Shown here: positions 35,013 through 43,222 of the stretch, piece by piece
Layout of the letters: each line of letters begins with the position of its first letter
How positions within the stretch are numbered: the first letter of the stretch is position 1
From: Bordetella parapertussis
GTDB taxonomy: Bacteria > Pseudomonadota > Gammaproteobacteria > Burkholderiales > SG8-41
Direction: 5' to 3'
Length of the DNA stretch: 52,296 nucleotides
Assembly: GCA_945885345.1 (NCBI GenBank)
Contig: CAMCYP010000026.1
Span: forward strand, 1-52,296
Position numbers and translations under genes: made by a program
The notes under the pieces: generated by a model
What the model saw: only the letters and a program-made list of their open reading frames with translations
Told to the model about the DNA's origin: nothing
Databases searched by the model: none

Positions 35013-36947
35013 TCAGGCGCGCTCGCGGTTGCGTGCAAGCGTGGCTGCGCCGCCTTCGCTGAGCCGGGTCACCGGCTGCAGGAATTTGCCCTGTGCGTAC
35101 AGCGTTCCTGCTTCCTTCAGCAGCTTCAGCGTTTCCGCGTTTTCGACACCCTTGGCCACCACCTGCCGTTTCAGGTCGCGGGCGAGGCCGTTGACCGCTT
35201 TGACGAACACCCGGCTTTCCGCGTTGTCATGCAGATCCTGGGTGAAGCTGCGGTGGATTTTCAGGTAGTCGACTTCGAAGCGCTTCAGATAATAAAACGA
35301 ACTGAAGCCGGTGCCGAAATCGTCCAGTGCAAAGCGTGCGCCCAAGGGCCGCAACTGGTCGATGAAGGCCGCCGTGGCGTCGATGTTTTCCATCGCCGCT
35401 TTTTCGCTGACTTCGAACACCAGGCGTTCGCCCGGCACATCCGAGGTTTTGATGATGTCGACCATTTCGCGCACCCAGGTGCTGTCGGAAATCGATGCCG
35501 CCGACAGATTCACCGAATAGCGTTGGCGCGGCAGTTGGCTGTTTTCGTGGATGTGGGTCAGCACGCGGGTGAGCACACGCTGGTCCAGCGCCGGGGCGTA
35601 ACCCATCGATTCCGCACTGCCCATGAACTGCCGGGCTTCGGCCCAGGCGCCGCGTTCATCGCGGATGCGCATGAAAATTTCGTGGTGCATCGCGGACCCG
35701 GTGCGCAGTTCCACGGCCGGCTGCACGTACAGCGCGATTTCGTCCTGCTCCAAGGCTTCGACGATCAGTCGCGACCACTGGGTGCGGCGATGATTCGCGC
35801 GCAAGGCATCAGAAGCGGGATTGAATAAAACGACGCGGTTGCGTCCCTGGTCCTTGGCCTGATGTGTTGCGGCATCCATCGCGGCAAGCAGCGTTGCCCA
35901 GTCGTCGCCATGCAGCGGATGCAGCGCCACGCCGATGGAAGCCGTGATGCTGGATACCACGCGATTGTGCGCTGTTTCCAGCCGGTAATTCTGTACTGCG
36001 TCCAGCGCAATGGCCGCGGCGGCCTGCGCGTCTTCGCGGCGCGCCTCGGGCAGATGCAGTACGAACTGGTCTTCGCCGACGCGGAACAGTTCGCCTTTGC
36101 GGTCACGGGCGACGCTGCGCAGCACGCCGGACAGGCCGAGCACCAGCTGGTCGCCGGCGCCGTAGCCGAACACCGTGTTGACGCGTTTGAAATGGTCCAT
36201 GTCGATCATCACGATCGCGCCGGCCTGGCCGGTCTGCAGCGCAGCTTCGATCTGCCGCTGCAGCGCACCGCGGTTGGGCAGGTCGGTCAGCGCGTCATGC
36301 ATCGCCACATGTTCGGCGCGACGGATCGCCAGGTGCTGTTCGGTGACGTCGCGGGCGGTGCCGCGGATGCCGAGCATTTCGCCCGTTTCATCGCGGGTGA
36401 TGCGCGCGTTGATGCCGATCCAGCGGTCTTCGCCGCGCGCGGTGCTCAAGTGGGTCACATGGTTCTGCACCTCGCCGTTGCGGCGCAGGGTCGACAGGAA
36501 GCGGCGGTTGGGCACATGCGCGCCGTTGGCCTCGAAGCTGAAAAAGCAGCGTCCGATCAGGTCGCGCGGCGCCAGGCCGAAAATTTCGTGGGCCGCAGCG
36601 TTGAGGTAAGTGAAGCGTCCCTCGGTATCGGTCTGCCAGATCAGGTCATGGGAGGTTTCAACGAGATCGCGGTAGCGGCCTTCGCTTTCGATCAGCAACT
36701 GGATGATGCGGCGTTTTTCGGCGAGTGTTTTCTTGATGCTGGCCAGTTCACGCGAGGTTTTTTCAGCAAACGCACCGCCATTGGCGCTCACCAGCCGGTC
36801 GACCACTTCCCGCGGGTAGCGGCGGTGGCCGCCCTCGGTGCGCTGCGCACCGAGAATGCCCTGTTCATCCCAGCGCCGCAGCTTCTGCGCCGAAATGCCG
36901 AGCAGCTGTGAAGTCTGCTCAATGGTGTAGTGATCGTGGTCGGACAT
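35013..36947 (-). CDS. MerR-like HTH / PAS / GGDEF / EAL multidomain regulator (RpfR-like architecture)
   Basis: 644 residues from the ATG at 36947 (MSDHDHYTIEQTSQLLG); an ATG at 37028 would add 27 basic residues. Domains: MerR-type HTH (about 6-53, with 'LLGISAQKLRRWDEQGILGA' and GGHRRYP), a helical linker (about 60-88), PAS (about 89-203), GGDEF (about 213-378) and EAL (about 386-633). The GGDEF signature reads GEDQF (291-295), so cyclase activity is probably lost. In the EAL domain the signature is EIF (423-425), but Glu423, DDFGTG (542-547), Lys563 and Glu602 are kept, so c-di-GMP phosphodiesterase activity is possible. It lies 114 bases downstream of an RpfF-like gene on the same strand. 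PAS-GGDEF-EAL next to rpfF is the layout of the DSF receptor RpfR, but RpfR has an RpfF-binding domain at its N-terminus, not a MerR domain. Confidence 0.88.
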   Translation of the reverse strand: MSDHDHYTIEQTSQLLGISAQKLRRWDEQGILGAQRTEGGHRRYPREVVDRLVSANGGAFAEKTSRELASIKKTLAEKRRIIQLLIESEGRYRDLVETSHDLIWQTDTEGRFTYLNAAAHEIFGLAPRDLIGRCFFSFEANGAHVPNRRFLSTLRRNGEVQNHVTHLSTARGEDRWIGINARITRDETGEMLGIRGTARDVTEQHLAIRRAEHVAMHDALTDLPNRGALQRQIEAALQTGQAGAIVMIDMDHFKRVNTVFGYGAGDQLVLGLSGVLRSVARDRKGELFRVGEDQFVLHLPEARREDAQAAAAIALDAVQNYRLETAHNRVVSSITASIGVALHPLHGDDWATLLAAMDAATHQAKDQGRNRVVLFNPASDALRANHRRTQWSRLIVEALEQDEIALYVQPAVELRTGSAMHHEIFMRIRDERGAWAEARQFMGSAESMGYAPALDQRVLTRVLTHIHENSQLPRQRYSVNLSAASISDSTWVREMVDIIKTSDVPGERLVFEVSEKAAMENIDATAAFIDQLRPLGARFALDDFGTGFSSFYYLKRFEVDYLKIHRSFTQDLHDNAESRVFVKAVNGLARDLKRQVVAKGVENAETLKLLKEAGTLYAQGKFLQPVTRLSEGGAATLARNRERA

Positions 36948-37061
36948 GCGCTCGGTCTCGGTTTTCCCGGTTGGCGATGGCTGTTTAGCGGGCAGTCTAG
37001 CAGAGCCCGATGGCTGGCGTTTTTTCAAGCGTTTTTCCGGTTTTCAGGGTGCAAGGCAGGC

Positions 37062-37988
37062 TCAGTGAACTACAACGGGCTCCTGCAGGCTGTTTTGCCG
37101 CGAGACCAGCCGCTGCATCAGTTTCAGGTCGCGAGTGGTCAGGCGCAGCGCGGCCTCGACCCAGACACCGACCACATCCAGCAGTTCTTCGTAAGTGACC
37201 TGGTGCACGCGGCGGCGCACGGCGGCCAGCGCGGCCATGCCGTTGCGGGAGCGGCTGCGCTGCTTGATCAGTGCGTTGACCGCGGCTTCACCTGCGCCGT
37301 CCTCGGCGACGACGTCAATGACGCCCAACTCGCGCATTTCCTCGGCGCTGTAGATTTTTCCGGAAGCAATGATGGCTTCCGCGGTGCGCTGCCCGACCTT
37401 GCGGTCGAGGAAGGAGTACGCGCCCATGCCCGGGAACAGGTTGAACAGGATTTCCGGGAAACCGAAGCGCGAGCTTTTTTCGGCGACGATAACATCGCTG
37501 GACAATGCGGCTTCAAAGCCGCCGCCAAGACATTCGCCCTGCACCAGCGATACCGTGGTCACCGGAAGGTCGTGGCCGCGGTAGTTGCGATAGAGCACGT
37601 CGATGCAGGCGCGGCCATAGGCGGACAGCGAGGCACGGTCGCGGCGTTCGATTTTCTGGCGGAACAGGTCGAGGTCGCCGCCGAGATTGAATACACCGGG
37701 CATGCCGGAGGCGAGGATCACGTATTCGATGGGTTCAAAGGCATCACCGCAGTCGATCTGTCCGTCGCTGTCAGCGAGGAAGTTGTAATAGGCATCGATG
37801 TCCGACAGCAGGCCCGGGTTGAAGCAGGGCCGCGGCGCGGCGGTCCAGCGCGACCACAGGGCGCGCGTGGGCCGGTCGAAGTGCGCATGTAGTTGCGGTG
37901 AGAAGCGGAACTCGGTGTCGTTGCGGAACACCGGGCGGACGACGGCGTGGTGGACGTCGATGACTGCGGCAGGTACTTGCATTTCCAT
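37062..37988 (-). CDS. rpfF: RpfF-family DSF synthase (crotonase superfamily)
   Basis: 308 residues. Crotonase fold with features I recall from RpfF of Xanthomonas and Burkholderia: 'GVFNLGGDLDLF' (about 98-109), 'SLVQGECLGGGFEAALSSD' and 'PEILFNLFPGMGAYSF'. The two catalytic glutamates are Glu159 (GGFEAAL) and Glu179 (PEILF), 20 apart as in known RpfF (Glu141 and Glu161). These enzymes dehydrate 3-hydroxyacyl-ACP and then release the cis-2-unsaturated fatty acid as a diffusible signal. An SD (AGGGGA) precedes the ATG. The gene is upstream of the PAS-GGDEF-EAL protein and divergent from an acyl ligase. An ordinary enoyl-CoA hydratase is less likely given the long N-terminus (about 90 residues before the oxyanion loop). 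Confidence 0.85.
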   Translation of the reverse strand: MEMQVPAAVIDVHHAVVRPVFRNDTEFRFSPQLHAHFDRPTRALWSRWTAAPRPCFNPGLLSDIDAYYNFLADSDGQIDCGDAFEPIEYVILASGMPGVFNLGGDLDLFRQKIERRDRASLSAYGRACIDVLYRNYRGHDLPVTTVSLVQGECLGGGFEAALSSDVIVAEKSSRFGFPEILFNLFPGMGAYSFLDRKVGQRTAEAIIASGKIYSAEEMRELGVIDVVAEDGAGEAAVNALIKQRSRSRNGMAALAAVRRRVHQVTYEELLDVVGVWVEAALRLTTRDLKLMQRLVSRQNSLQEPVVVH

Positions 37989-38345
37989 GATGGCGATCCC
38001 CTGTGGTTATTTAATGGATGAGTCGGCGGAAGTCAGTTGCTTCCATGATTGGAATTAGAGGACAGGAAACGGGGAGAGGCAAATCTAACAAAATGGGAGG
38101 TTTCAAAAAATACCAATAAAAACAATATGTTGCAATCTACAGGTAGTGGTGCGCCGGCAAGTTCGGCCCTATATTGAGTATTTATCCCTTGATTCCAGCG
38201 TCATCAGGGGGTTGTGGCGGGGGGCGGGTCCTGACGCCGCCCTGCATCCGGAGCCCGGCGGAATGTTTGACTCGCGCATGACTAGCCGTTACAACCATGC
38301 GCTGACTCCAAGCTCATACAAACATCGCCGGGTACCGGATCAGCC
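37989..38345. other. Divergent intergenic region between rpfF and the acyl ligase gene
   Basis: 357 bases. The part at 38075-38185 is clearly AT-richer than its surroundings, with several A-runs, and suits a promoter and regulator-binding region. A well-spaced promoter pointing right is listed separately. No gene or RNA is recognised. It is the obvious place to look for a site of the MerR-like protein, but I found no convincing MerR-type palindrome. Confidence 0.6.
38267..38295 (+). promoter_or_regulatory. Sigma-70-type promoter candidate for the acyl ligase
   Basis: TTGACT (38267-38272), exactly 17 bases, then TACAAC (38290-38295). This gives 5/6 and 4/6 matches to the -35 and -10 consensus. 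Transcription would begin near 38302, about 45 bases before the ATG at 38346. Confidence 0.45.
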
Positions 38346-40475
38346 ATGCTGCGCGCCATACTGAAATTGTTGCTGGGCATGTTGTTCCGGGTTTCCGTGA
38401 CCGGGCATGGCAGCCAGCTGACGCGCGGCCGGCCGCTGGTGCTGGCCAATTGCGATTCCCTGCTTGATCCGCTGCTGGTGGCCCTGTTCCTGCCGGGCCG
38501 GCCGCTGATCGTGCTGCCGCAGGCGCTGGCAGGGCACTGGATCAGCGCGCTGGTGCAGCGCGTTGCCGATTGCTCCGAACCGGCCGTCGGCGGTGATGTC
38601 ATCAAGCGCCTGGTGCGCAGCGTGCGTGCGGGGCAAACCGTGGTCATGTTTCCGCAGGAACGGGCAACGACCACCGGCAGCACCATGAAAGTGTACGGCG
38701 CCGCCGGCGTGATTGCGCTGCGCGCCGATGCCGACATCATTCCGCTGCGTATCCAGGGTACGCTGCATACGCGCTGGGCCGCGACCAGCGCGCGCTGGCC
38801 GCAGCGCTGGCTGCAGCGGGTGACGCTGGTGATCCAGCCTTCGACGCGATTTTCCCGCCCGGCTGCGACTGCGGCCGGTGTTGCCGGAACCCGGCGGCAG
38901 CGCATGAATGATGAACTGCAGATGCTGATGCAGCGTGCCATGGCCGATGCCGAACCGCGCCGCGCACTGTTCTGCGCGCTGCTGGGCGCGGTCGCGCAGC
39001 ACGGCCGGCGCACCCGGATCATTGAAGACATTCGCGGCGAGCTGCGCACTTATGCCGACCTGCTGAAGGGCAGCCTGGCAATGGGCCGGATCACCGCGAA
39101 ATTCACCGAGCCGGGGGAGCGGGTGGGCGTGCTGCTGCCCAACCTCGGTGCCACGGTGTGCCTGGTGTTCGGGCTGGTGTCGCGTGGCCGGGTGGCGGCG
39201 ATGCTCAATTATTCCAGCGGCGTCGAGTCATTGCGCGGTGCCTGCGTGGCGGCGACGATCAGGACCGTCATCACTTCACGCAGTTTTGTGGCTGCAGCGA
39301 AGCTGGAGCCACAACTCGCCGGGCTTGCTGCCTGCCGTATCGTGTACCTTGAGGATCTGCGCGAAACACTGACACTGTCTGACAAACTGTGGATCATCTA
39401 CGCGCTGCTGCGGCCGGCCCGGGCCTTGCCGGCACAGGATCCGGCGTCCACCGCAGTGGTGCTGTTCACCTCGGGCTCGGAGGCGCGGCCCAAGGGGGTG
39501 GCGCTGTCGCACGACGGCATGCTGGCCGCGATGGCGCAGTTGCGTGCGGTGATCGATTTTGGACCCGATGACAAATACCTGAACGCGCTGCCGATGTACC
39601 ATATTTTCGGTCTGGTCGTCGGTACCCTCATGCCGCTGATCACCGGCACGCGCCTGTTCCTCTACACCAATCCGCTGCATTACAAGGCCATCCCGGAATT
39701 GGCCTATGCGCGGGACTGCACCTACATTGTCGGTACCAGCACCGTCCTCGGCAATTCCGCGCGCCAGGCCCATCCCTACGATTTTTACCGTATGCGGTTT
39801 GTCATTTCCGGCGGCGAAAAGCTGCATCCGGAAGTGGCGCAACTGTGGTTCACCAAATTCGGCCTGCGCGTACACGAAGGCTACGGCGCCACCGAGTGCG
39901 GGCCGGCGATGGCGTTCAATGCGCCGATGGCCTTCTGTGCCGGCACCGTCGGCCGTTTCCTGCCGGGCATGGAGTACCGCATCGTGCCGGTGCCGGGCAT
40001 ACTTCAGGGCGGCGTACTGCACGTGCGCGGACCTAACCTGATGCAGGGCTATTTCTTTCATGACGCACCGGGCGTGATGCAGGCGCCGCGCTCCGAAGTG
40101 GGCGTGGGCTGGCACAACACCGGTGATGTGGTCAGCATCGACGCCGACGGTTTTGTCACCGTGCACGGTCGGGTCAAGCGTTTTGCCAAGATCGCCGGTG
40201 AAATGGTGTCGCTGGAGCGCGTCGAATCCATCGCCTACCATGCCTCGCCCGGATACAAGCATGCAGCCGTGGTCGAGATGACCCGTTCGGGCGAGAGCAC
40301 GGTGCTGATGACCACGGATCCGGCGCTTGACCGCATCGCGTTGCAGCAGGCGGCGCGGCAGATCAGTGCGCAGGATCTTGCGGTAGCGCGGCGCGTGGTC
40401 AAGGTCGATACGCTGCCGCTGCTCGGGAGCGGCAAGGTCGATTATGTGACGCTGAAAGAGATGGTGGTGCTGTGA
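38346..40475 (+). CDS. Aas-like fusion: degenerate PlsC-type acyltransferase plus acyl-ACP/acyl-CoA synthetase
   Basis: 709 residues, collinear with E. coli Aas (719). The N-terminal lysophospholipid acyltransferase-like domain (about 1-200) has lost its catalytic motif: the HxxxxD box reads NCDSLLD, with Cys36 where His is needed (Asp41 kept), and FPEGR reads FPQER (102-106). The C-terminal AMP-forming domain looks intact: LFTSGSEARPKG (about 373-384), 'EGYGATECGPAMAFN', 'NTGDVVSIDADGFVTVHGRV' and 'LPLLGSGKVDYVTLK' with the late lysine. So it probably activates free fatty acids but no longer acylates lysophospholipid. Divergent from rpfF, it could re-activate the fatty acid signal, like RpfB in Xanthomonas. 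Confidence 0.88.
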   Translation: MLRAILKLLLGMLFRVSVTGHGSQLTRGRPLVLANCDSLLDPLLVALFLPGRPLIVLPQALAGHWISALVQRVADCSEPAVGGDVIKRLVRSVRAGQTVVMFPQERATTTGSTMKVYGAAGVIALRADADIIPLRIQGTLHTRWAATSARWPQRWLQRVTLVIQPSTRFSRPAATAAGVAGTRRQRMNDELQMLMQRAMADAEPRRALFCALLGAVAQHGRRTRIIEDIRGELRTYADLLKGSLAMGRITAKFTEPGERVGVLLPNLGATVCLVFGLVSRGRVAAMLNYSSGVESLRGACVAATIRTVITSRSFVAAAKLEPQLAGLAACRIVYLEDLRETLTLSDKLWIIYALLRPARALPAQDPASTAVVLFTSGSEARPKGVALSHDGMLAAMAQLRAVIDFGPDDKYLNALPMYHIFGLVVGTLMPLITGTRLFLYTNPLHYKAIPELAYARDCTYIVGTSTVLGNSARQAHPYDFYRMRFVISGGEKLHPEVAQLWFTKFGLRVHEGYGATECGPAMAFNAPMAFCAGTVGRFLPGMEYRIVPVPGILQGGVLHVRGPNLMQGYFFHDAPGVMQAPRSEVGVGWHNTGDVVSIDADGFVTVHGRVKRFAKIAGEMVSLERVESIAYHASPGYKHAAVVEMTRSGESTVLMTTDPALDRIALQQAARQISAQDLAVARRVVKVDTLPLLGSGKVDYVTLKEMVVL

Positions 40476-40526
40476 TAGTGTCGGCGGCGGTATTTAAAGC
40501 ACATTGATTGTTTAAGGAGACGCGCC

Positions 40527-41198
40527 ATGGCGCAAGCGCAGCAGGGTGGAGTCGATGCGGTGCCGGTCTGGGACATCCCGGTGCGGCTGTTTCACTGGAC
40601 GCTGGTATTGCTGATCGCATTTTCATGGCTGGCGGCCGAGATGGACTGGATGACCTGGCACATGTATTCGGGCTACGCGGTGCTGACGCTGATCCTGTTC
40701 CGCATCCTCTGGGGTTTTGTCGGCAGCACCCACGCCCGGTTCAGCGATTTCGTCTACGGGCCGCGTGCGCTGATCAGCTATGTCAGGACATTGCCGTCGC
40801 GCACCGCGGCGAAATTCGCCGGCCACAATCCGCTGGGCGGCATCAGCGTGGTGCTGATCCTGCTCTGCGTGCTGGCACAGGCGGGCACGGGGCTCTTTGC
40901 CAACGACGACATCATCAACGAGGGGCCGCTGTTCAAACACGTCAGCAAGGAATTGAGCGACTGGCTGACCACCATCCACAAGTACAACTTCAACGTGCTG
41001 CTGACCTTGATCGGCGTGCATGTCGCCGCGGTGCTGTATTACCTCTTTTACAAATCGGAGAACCTGATCAAGCCGATGTTTACCGGTCGCAAGCACCTGC
41101 CGGCGGGTACGGCGCCGGCACCGATGCGCGGCCCCGGTCTTGCCGTGGTGTTGCTGGCGGTTTGCGCGGTGGGGGTCTGGTTCCTGATCCGTTACTAG
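40527..41198 (+). CDS. Cytochrome b561-type diheme membrane protein
   Basis: 223 residues, four core membrane helices plus a C-terminal one. Start ATG 40527 with SD AAGGAG. Candidate heme ligands include His in 'VRLFHWTLVLLIAFSW', His in 'TWHMYSGYAVL', and His in 'TIHKYNFNVLLTLIGVHVAA'. This is the NiFe-hydrogenase cytochrome-b/b561 family, which passes electrons between quinol and a periplasmic carrier. A cytochrome c' gene converges on it from the other side of a shared terminator, the pairing seen in many Betaproteobacteria (soluble cytochrome c plus b561). 51 bases lie between the ligase stop and its start. Confidence 0.88.
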   Translation: MAQAQQGGVDAVPVWDIPVRLFHWTLVLLIAFSWLAAEMDWMTWHMYSGYAVLTLILFRILWGFVGSTHARFSDFVYGPRALISYVRTLPSRTAAKFAGHNPLGGISVVLILLCVLAQAGTGLFANDDIINEGPLFKHVSKELSDWLTTIHKYNFNVLLTLIGVHVAAVLYYLFYKSENLIKPMFTGRKHLPAGTAPAPMRGPGLAVVLLAVCAVGVWFLIRY

Positions 41199-41228
41199 AA
41201 TAAATAAGCATTGAACCGCTTGCCGCGA

Positions 41229-41260
41229 TGAAAAAAGCCGCCCTCGGGCGGCTTTTTTCA
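41229..41260. terminator. Bidirectional rho-independent terminator
   Basis: TGAAAAAAGCCGCCC-TC-GGGCGGCTTTTTTCA: a perfect GC-rich stem (GCCGCCC/GGGCGGC) with an A-run before and a T-run after. It can stop transcription of the cytochrome b gene on the plus strand and the cytochrome c' gene on the minus strand. Confidence 0.93.
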
Positions 41261-41273
41261 TGAGCGTTGACGA

Positions 41274-41732
41274 TTACTTGGAACGGTAATTGTCGTGGCA
41301 GGCTGCGCAGGCTTTGCCCAGCGCGCCGAACTGGCCGCGCACCTGGTCCACTGAAGTCGCGGTCTTTGCGACTTCCGCGAGTTTGGCAGCTTCTGCCTGG
41401 AAATTTTCCATCACCTTTTTGAAACCTGCTGCATCCGACCAGATTTCCGGTTTGGCGCGTGTCTTGGCGCCGGTATCGGAGCCGGCGGGGAAGGCGTGCG
41501 GTGCGACCGTGCTCATCTTGGCCACGATTTCGGCATTGCGGAGAAACTCGGCTTGATCGTAGGGCATCTGGCCTTTGACCATGGCTCCCAGCGGGCGCAC
41601 ATGCCAGCCGATGACGGTATAGACGCTCTGCCGGAACTTGATGATTTCTTCCGGTTTGACTTGTGCAGCGACATTGCCGCTGGCGAGCAGGGTAGAGGTG
41701 CCGATGATTGCAGCAAGCAGTACCTGTTTCAT
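41274..41732 (-). CDS. Cytochrome c'
   Basis: 152 residues from the ATG at 41732 (MKQVLLAAIIGTSTLLASG), with a signal peptide ending NVAAQ. A four-helix bundle is followed by the C-terminal heme site CAACH at residues 142-146, the defining position of cytochrome c'. 'IKFRQSVYTVIGWHVRPLGA' is the first helix. Periplasmic; known members bind NO or CO or carry electrons. Convergent with the b561-type gene. Confidence 0.94.
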   Translation of the reverse strand: MKQVLLAAIIGTSTLLASGNVAAQVKPEEIIKFRQSVYTVIGWHVRPLGAMVKGQMPYDQAEFLRNAEIVAKMSTVAPHAFPAGSDTGAKTRAKPEIWSDAAGFKKVMENFQAEAAKLAEVAKTATSVDQVRGQFGALGKACAACHDNYRSK

Positions 41733-41894
41733 TGCGGGGGCTCCCGTTGGTTGAACAAAACAATCTTTGGTAAACGCATGCGCGGGCATTTTTATTCCCG
41801 CAGGCCGCGCAGTGTAACAGGCAGGCGCCGTTTTTTTGACCTTGGCGTGAACTTGCGGCTGGTATTTAACCCATTGTTATTGTTGAGCTATTGA

Positions 41895-42311
41895 TCAATC
41901 CCAGGCGCTGCCACTGCGTTCCCGTTTGCGCGTGCCGGTGTGGCGCTTGTCATCGAGCCGCCGTCTTTTCGCGGCGCGCGAGGGCTTGGTTGCACGCCGC
42001 GGCTTCGGCGGCGTGGCCGCGGCCTCGATCAGCGCAGCCAGCCGGGCGCGGGCGTCGGCGCGGTTGCGCGCCTGACTGCGAAAGCGCTGCGCGGCGATGA
42101 CCAGGATACCGTCGCCGGAGAGTTTTTTGCCGGCGAGTGCAACCAGGCGCTCCCGTACGCTGTCAGGCAAACCGCGCGAGTGTACGACGTCGAAACGCAG
42201 TTCCACCGCAGTGGCGACCTTGTTCACGTTCTGGCCACCGGGGCCGGACGCGTGGATGAATCGCTCAACCAGTTCGGTTTCGTCTATGACGATGCTGCGC
42301 GTGACTCGCAT
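41895..42311 (-). CDS. arfB: Alternative ribosome-rescue factor ArfB (peptidyl-tRNA hydrolase, YaeJ/ICT1 family)
   Basis: 138 residues from the ATG at 42311 (MRVTRSIVIDETELVERFIH); the reading from 42524 adds 71 non-homologous residues. The GGQ catalytic motif is in SGPGGQNVNKVAT (GGQ 25-27). The C-terminal tail is strongly basic ('PKPRRATKPSRAAKRRRLDD') and in this family enters the empty mRNA channel of stalled ribosomes. It releases peptides from non-stop complexes. Divergent from the DUF6152 gene, with 60 bases between the starts. Confidence 0.95.
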   Translation of the reverse strand: MRVTRSIVIDETELVERFIHASGPGGQNVNKVATAVELRFDVVHSRGLPDSVRERLVALAGKKLSGDGILVIAAQRFRSQARNRADARARLAALIEAAATPPKPRRATKPSRAAKRRRLDDKRHTGTRKRERSGSAWD

Positions 42312-42371
42312 AATGCAACAAGTATAAAGTAGCGCGCCGGAATCTTCTGCAACACCTGTGAGGAGACAGCC

Positions 42372-42722
42372 ATGTTTCGCATCAATGTTCTGCTGTTCGC
42401 GCTGGTTGTGGTATTCAGCCCGCCAGCCGCCGCACACCACGGCTGGAGCGAATACGACGCGAGCCGCGAGCTGAAGCTGACCGGTACCATCGCTGAATCC
42501 GGTTACGAGCACCCGCACGGCCACATCAAACTGGTCACGCCGGGAAAAACCTGGATTGCAGTGCTGGCGCCGCCGTCGCGGATGACTGCGCGCGGCCTGC
42601 CGCCGGCGGACCTCAAGGTTGGCAGCACGGTGACCGTGGTCGGCTATGCCAAACGCAGCAAACCTGAAGAAATGCGCGCCGAACGCATCATCGTCGGAGC
42701 CAGGACTGTCGAATTGCGATGA
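42372..42722 (+). CDS. DUF6152-type secreted protein
   Basis: 116 residues. The signal peptide ends PPAAAHHGW; the mature protein begins with a His-His pair, as is typical of this family. An OB-like small beta domain contains 'LTGTIAESGYEHPHGHIKLV' and 'WIAVLAPPSRMTARGL', ending 'ERIIVGARTVELR'. Probably periplasmic; possibly metal-binding through the HH and HPHGH motifs. SD GAGGAGA. Its stop overlaps the next gene by 4 bases. Confidence 0.82.
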   Translation: MFRINVLLFALVVVFSPPAAAHHGWSEYDASRELKLTGTIAESGYEHPHGHIKLVTPGKTWIAVLAPPSRMTARGLPPADLKVGSTVTVVGYAKRSKPEEMRAERIIVGARTVELR

Positions 42723-43207
42723 CAGACCCGGGTACGCCCCTCGCCGCCATCGAGCGTCTGCCGCTGGCGCTGGCGATGCGCCATGAGTTGTGGCTGTATC
42801 CGGGCGTTGAAATCGTTCACATCATCGGATTTGTCACGCTGGTCGGCTCGATCATCGTGCTCGACCTGCGCCTGCTGGGCTTGTCGAAATCGCTGCCGGT
42901 GAGTACGCTGGCGCGCCATACGCTGCCGTGGAGCATCGGCGCGTTGCTGTTGATTGTGCCGACAGGGCTGCTGATGTTCATTGCCCACGCCGGGGATTTC
43001 ATCAGCAACACGGCGTTTGTCATCAAGATGTCGCTGCTGTTCTGCGCGGCCACCAATGCCGCGGTGTTCCATGCCGGCGTATTCCGCGGCGTCGCCGGCT
43101 GGGACAGCGGTACCGCCACGCCGGCAGCGGCTAAAATACATGCATTGGTTTCATTGCTGATCTGGTTTGGCGTGCTGGCCTGTGGCCGCCTGCTGGCTTA
43201 CGTTTAG
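42719..43207 (+). CDS. DUF6644-like membrane protein
   Basis: 162 residues, four membrane segments (about 28-52, 70-92, 100-122 and 140-160). 'YPGVEIVHIIGFVTLVGSII' and 'LDLRLLGLSKSLPVSTLARH' are family-like, and several histidines in the helices could hold heme, but no cofactor is known. Coupled to the DUF6152 gene (ATGA overlap), a pairing that suggests a common envelope function. Confidence 0.78.
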   Translation: MTDPGTPLAAIERLPLALAMRHELWLYPGVEIVHIIGFVTLVGSIIVLDLRLLGLSKSLPVSTLARHTLPWSIGALLLIVPTGLLMFIAHAGDFISNTAFVIKMSLLFCAATNAAVFHAGVFRGVAGWDSGTATPAAAKIHALVSLLIWFGVLACGRLLAYV

Positions 43208-43222
43208 GAATTCCTTCAGAAC

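Noticed and set aside
35862..36911. A 349-codon open frame on the plus strand
   Set aside because: Antisense to the MerR-PAS-GGDEF-EAL gene, whose domains are clear; no motifs of its own.
37062..37988. Ordinary enoyl-CoA hydratase of fatty acid degradation
   Set aside because: The long N-terminus, FNLGGDL and LFNLFPGMGAYSF motifs and the spacing of the two glutamates fit RpfF better, as does the neighbouring PAS-GGDEF-EAL gene.
41733..41894. Small genes between cytochrome c' and arfB
   Set aside because: Short frames only, no start with SD and no recognisable motif.
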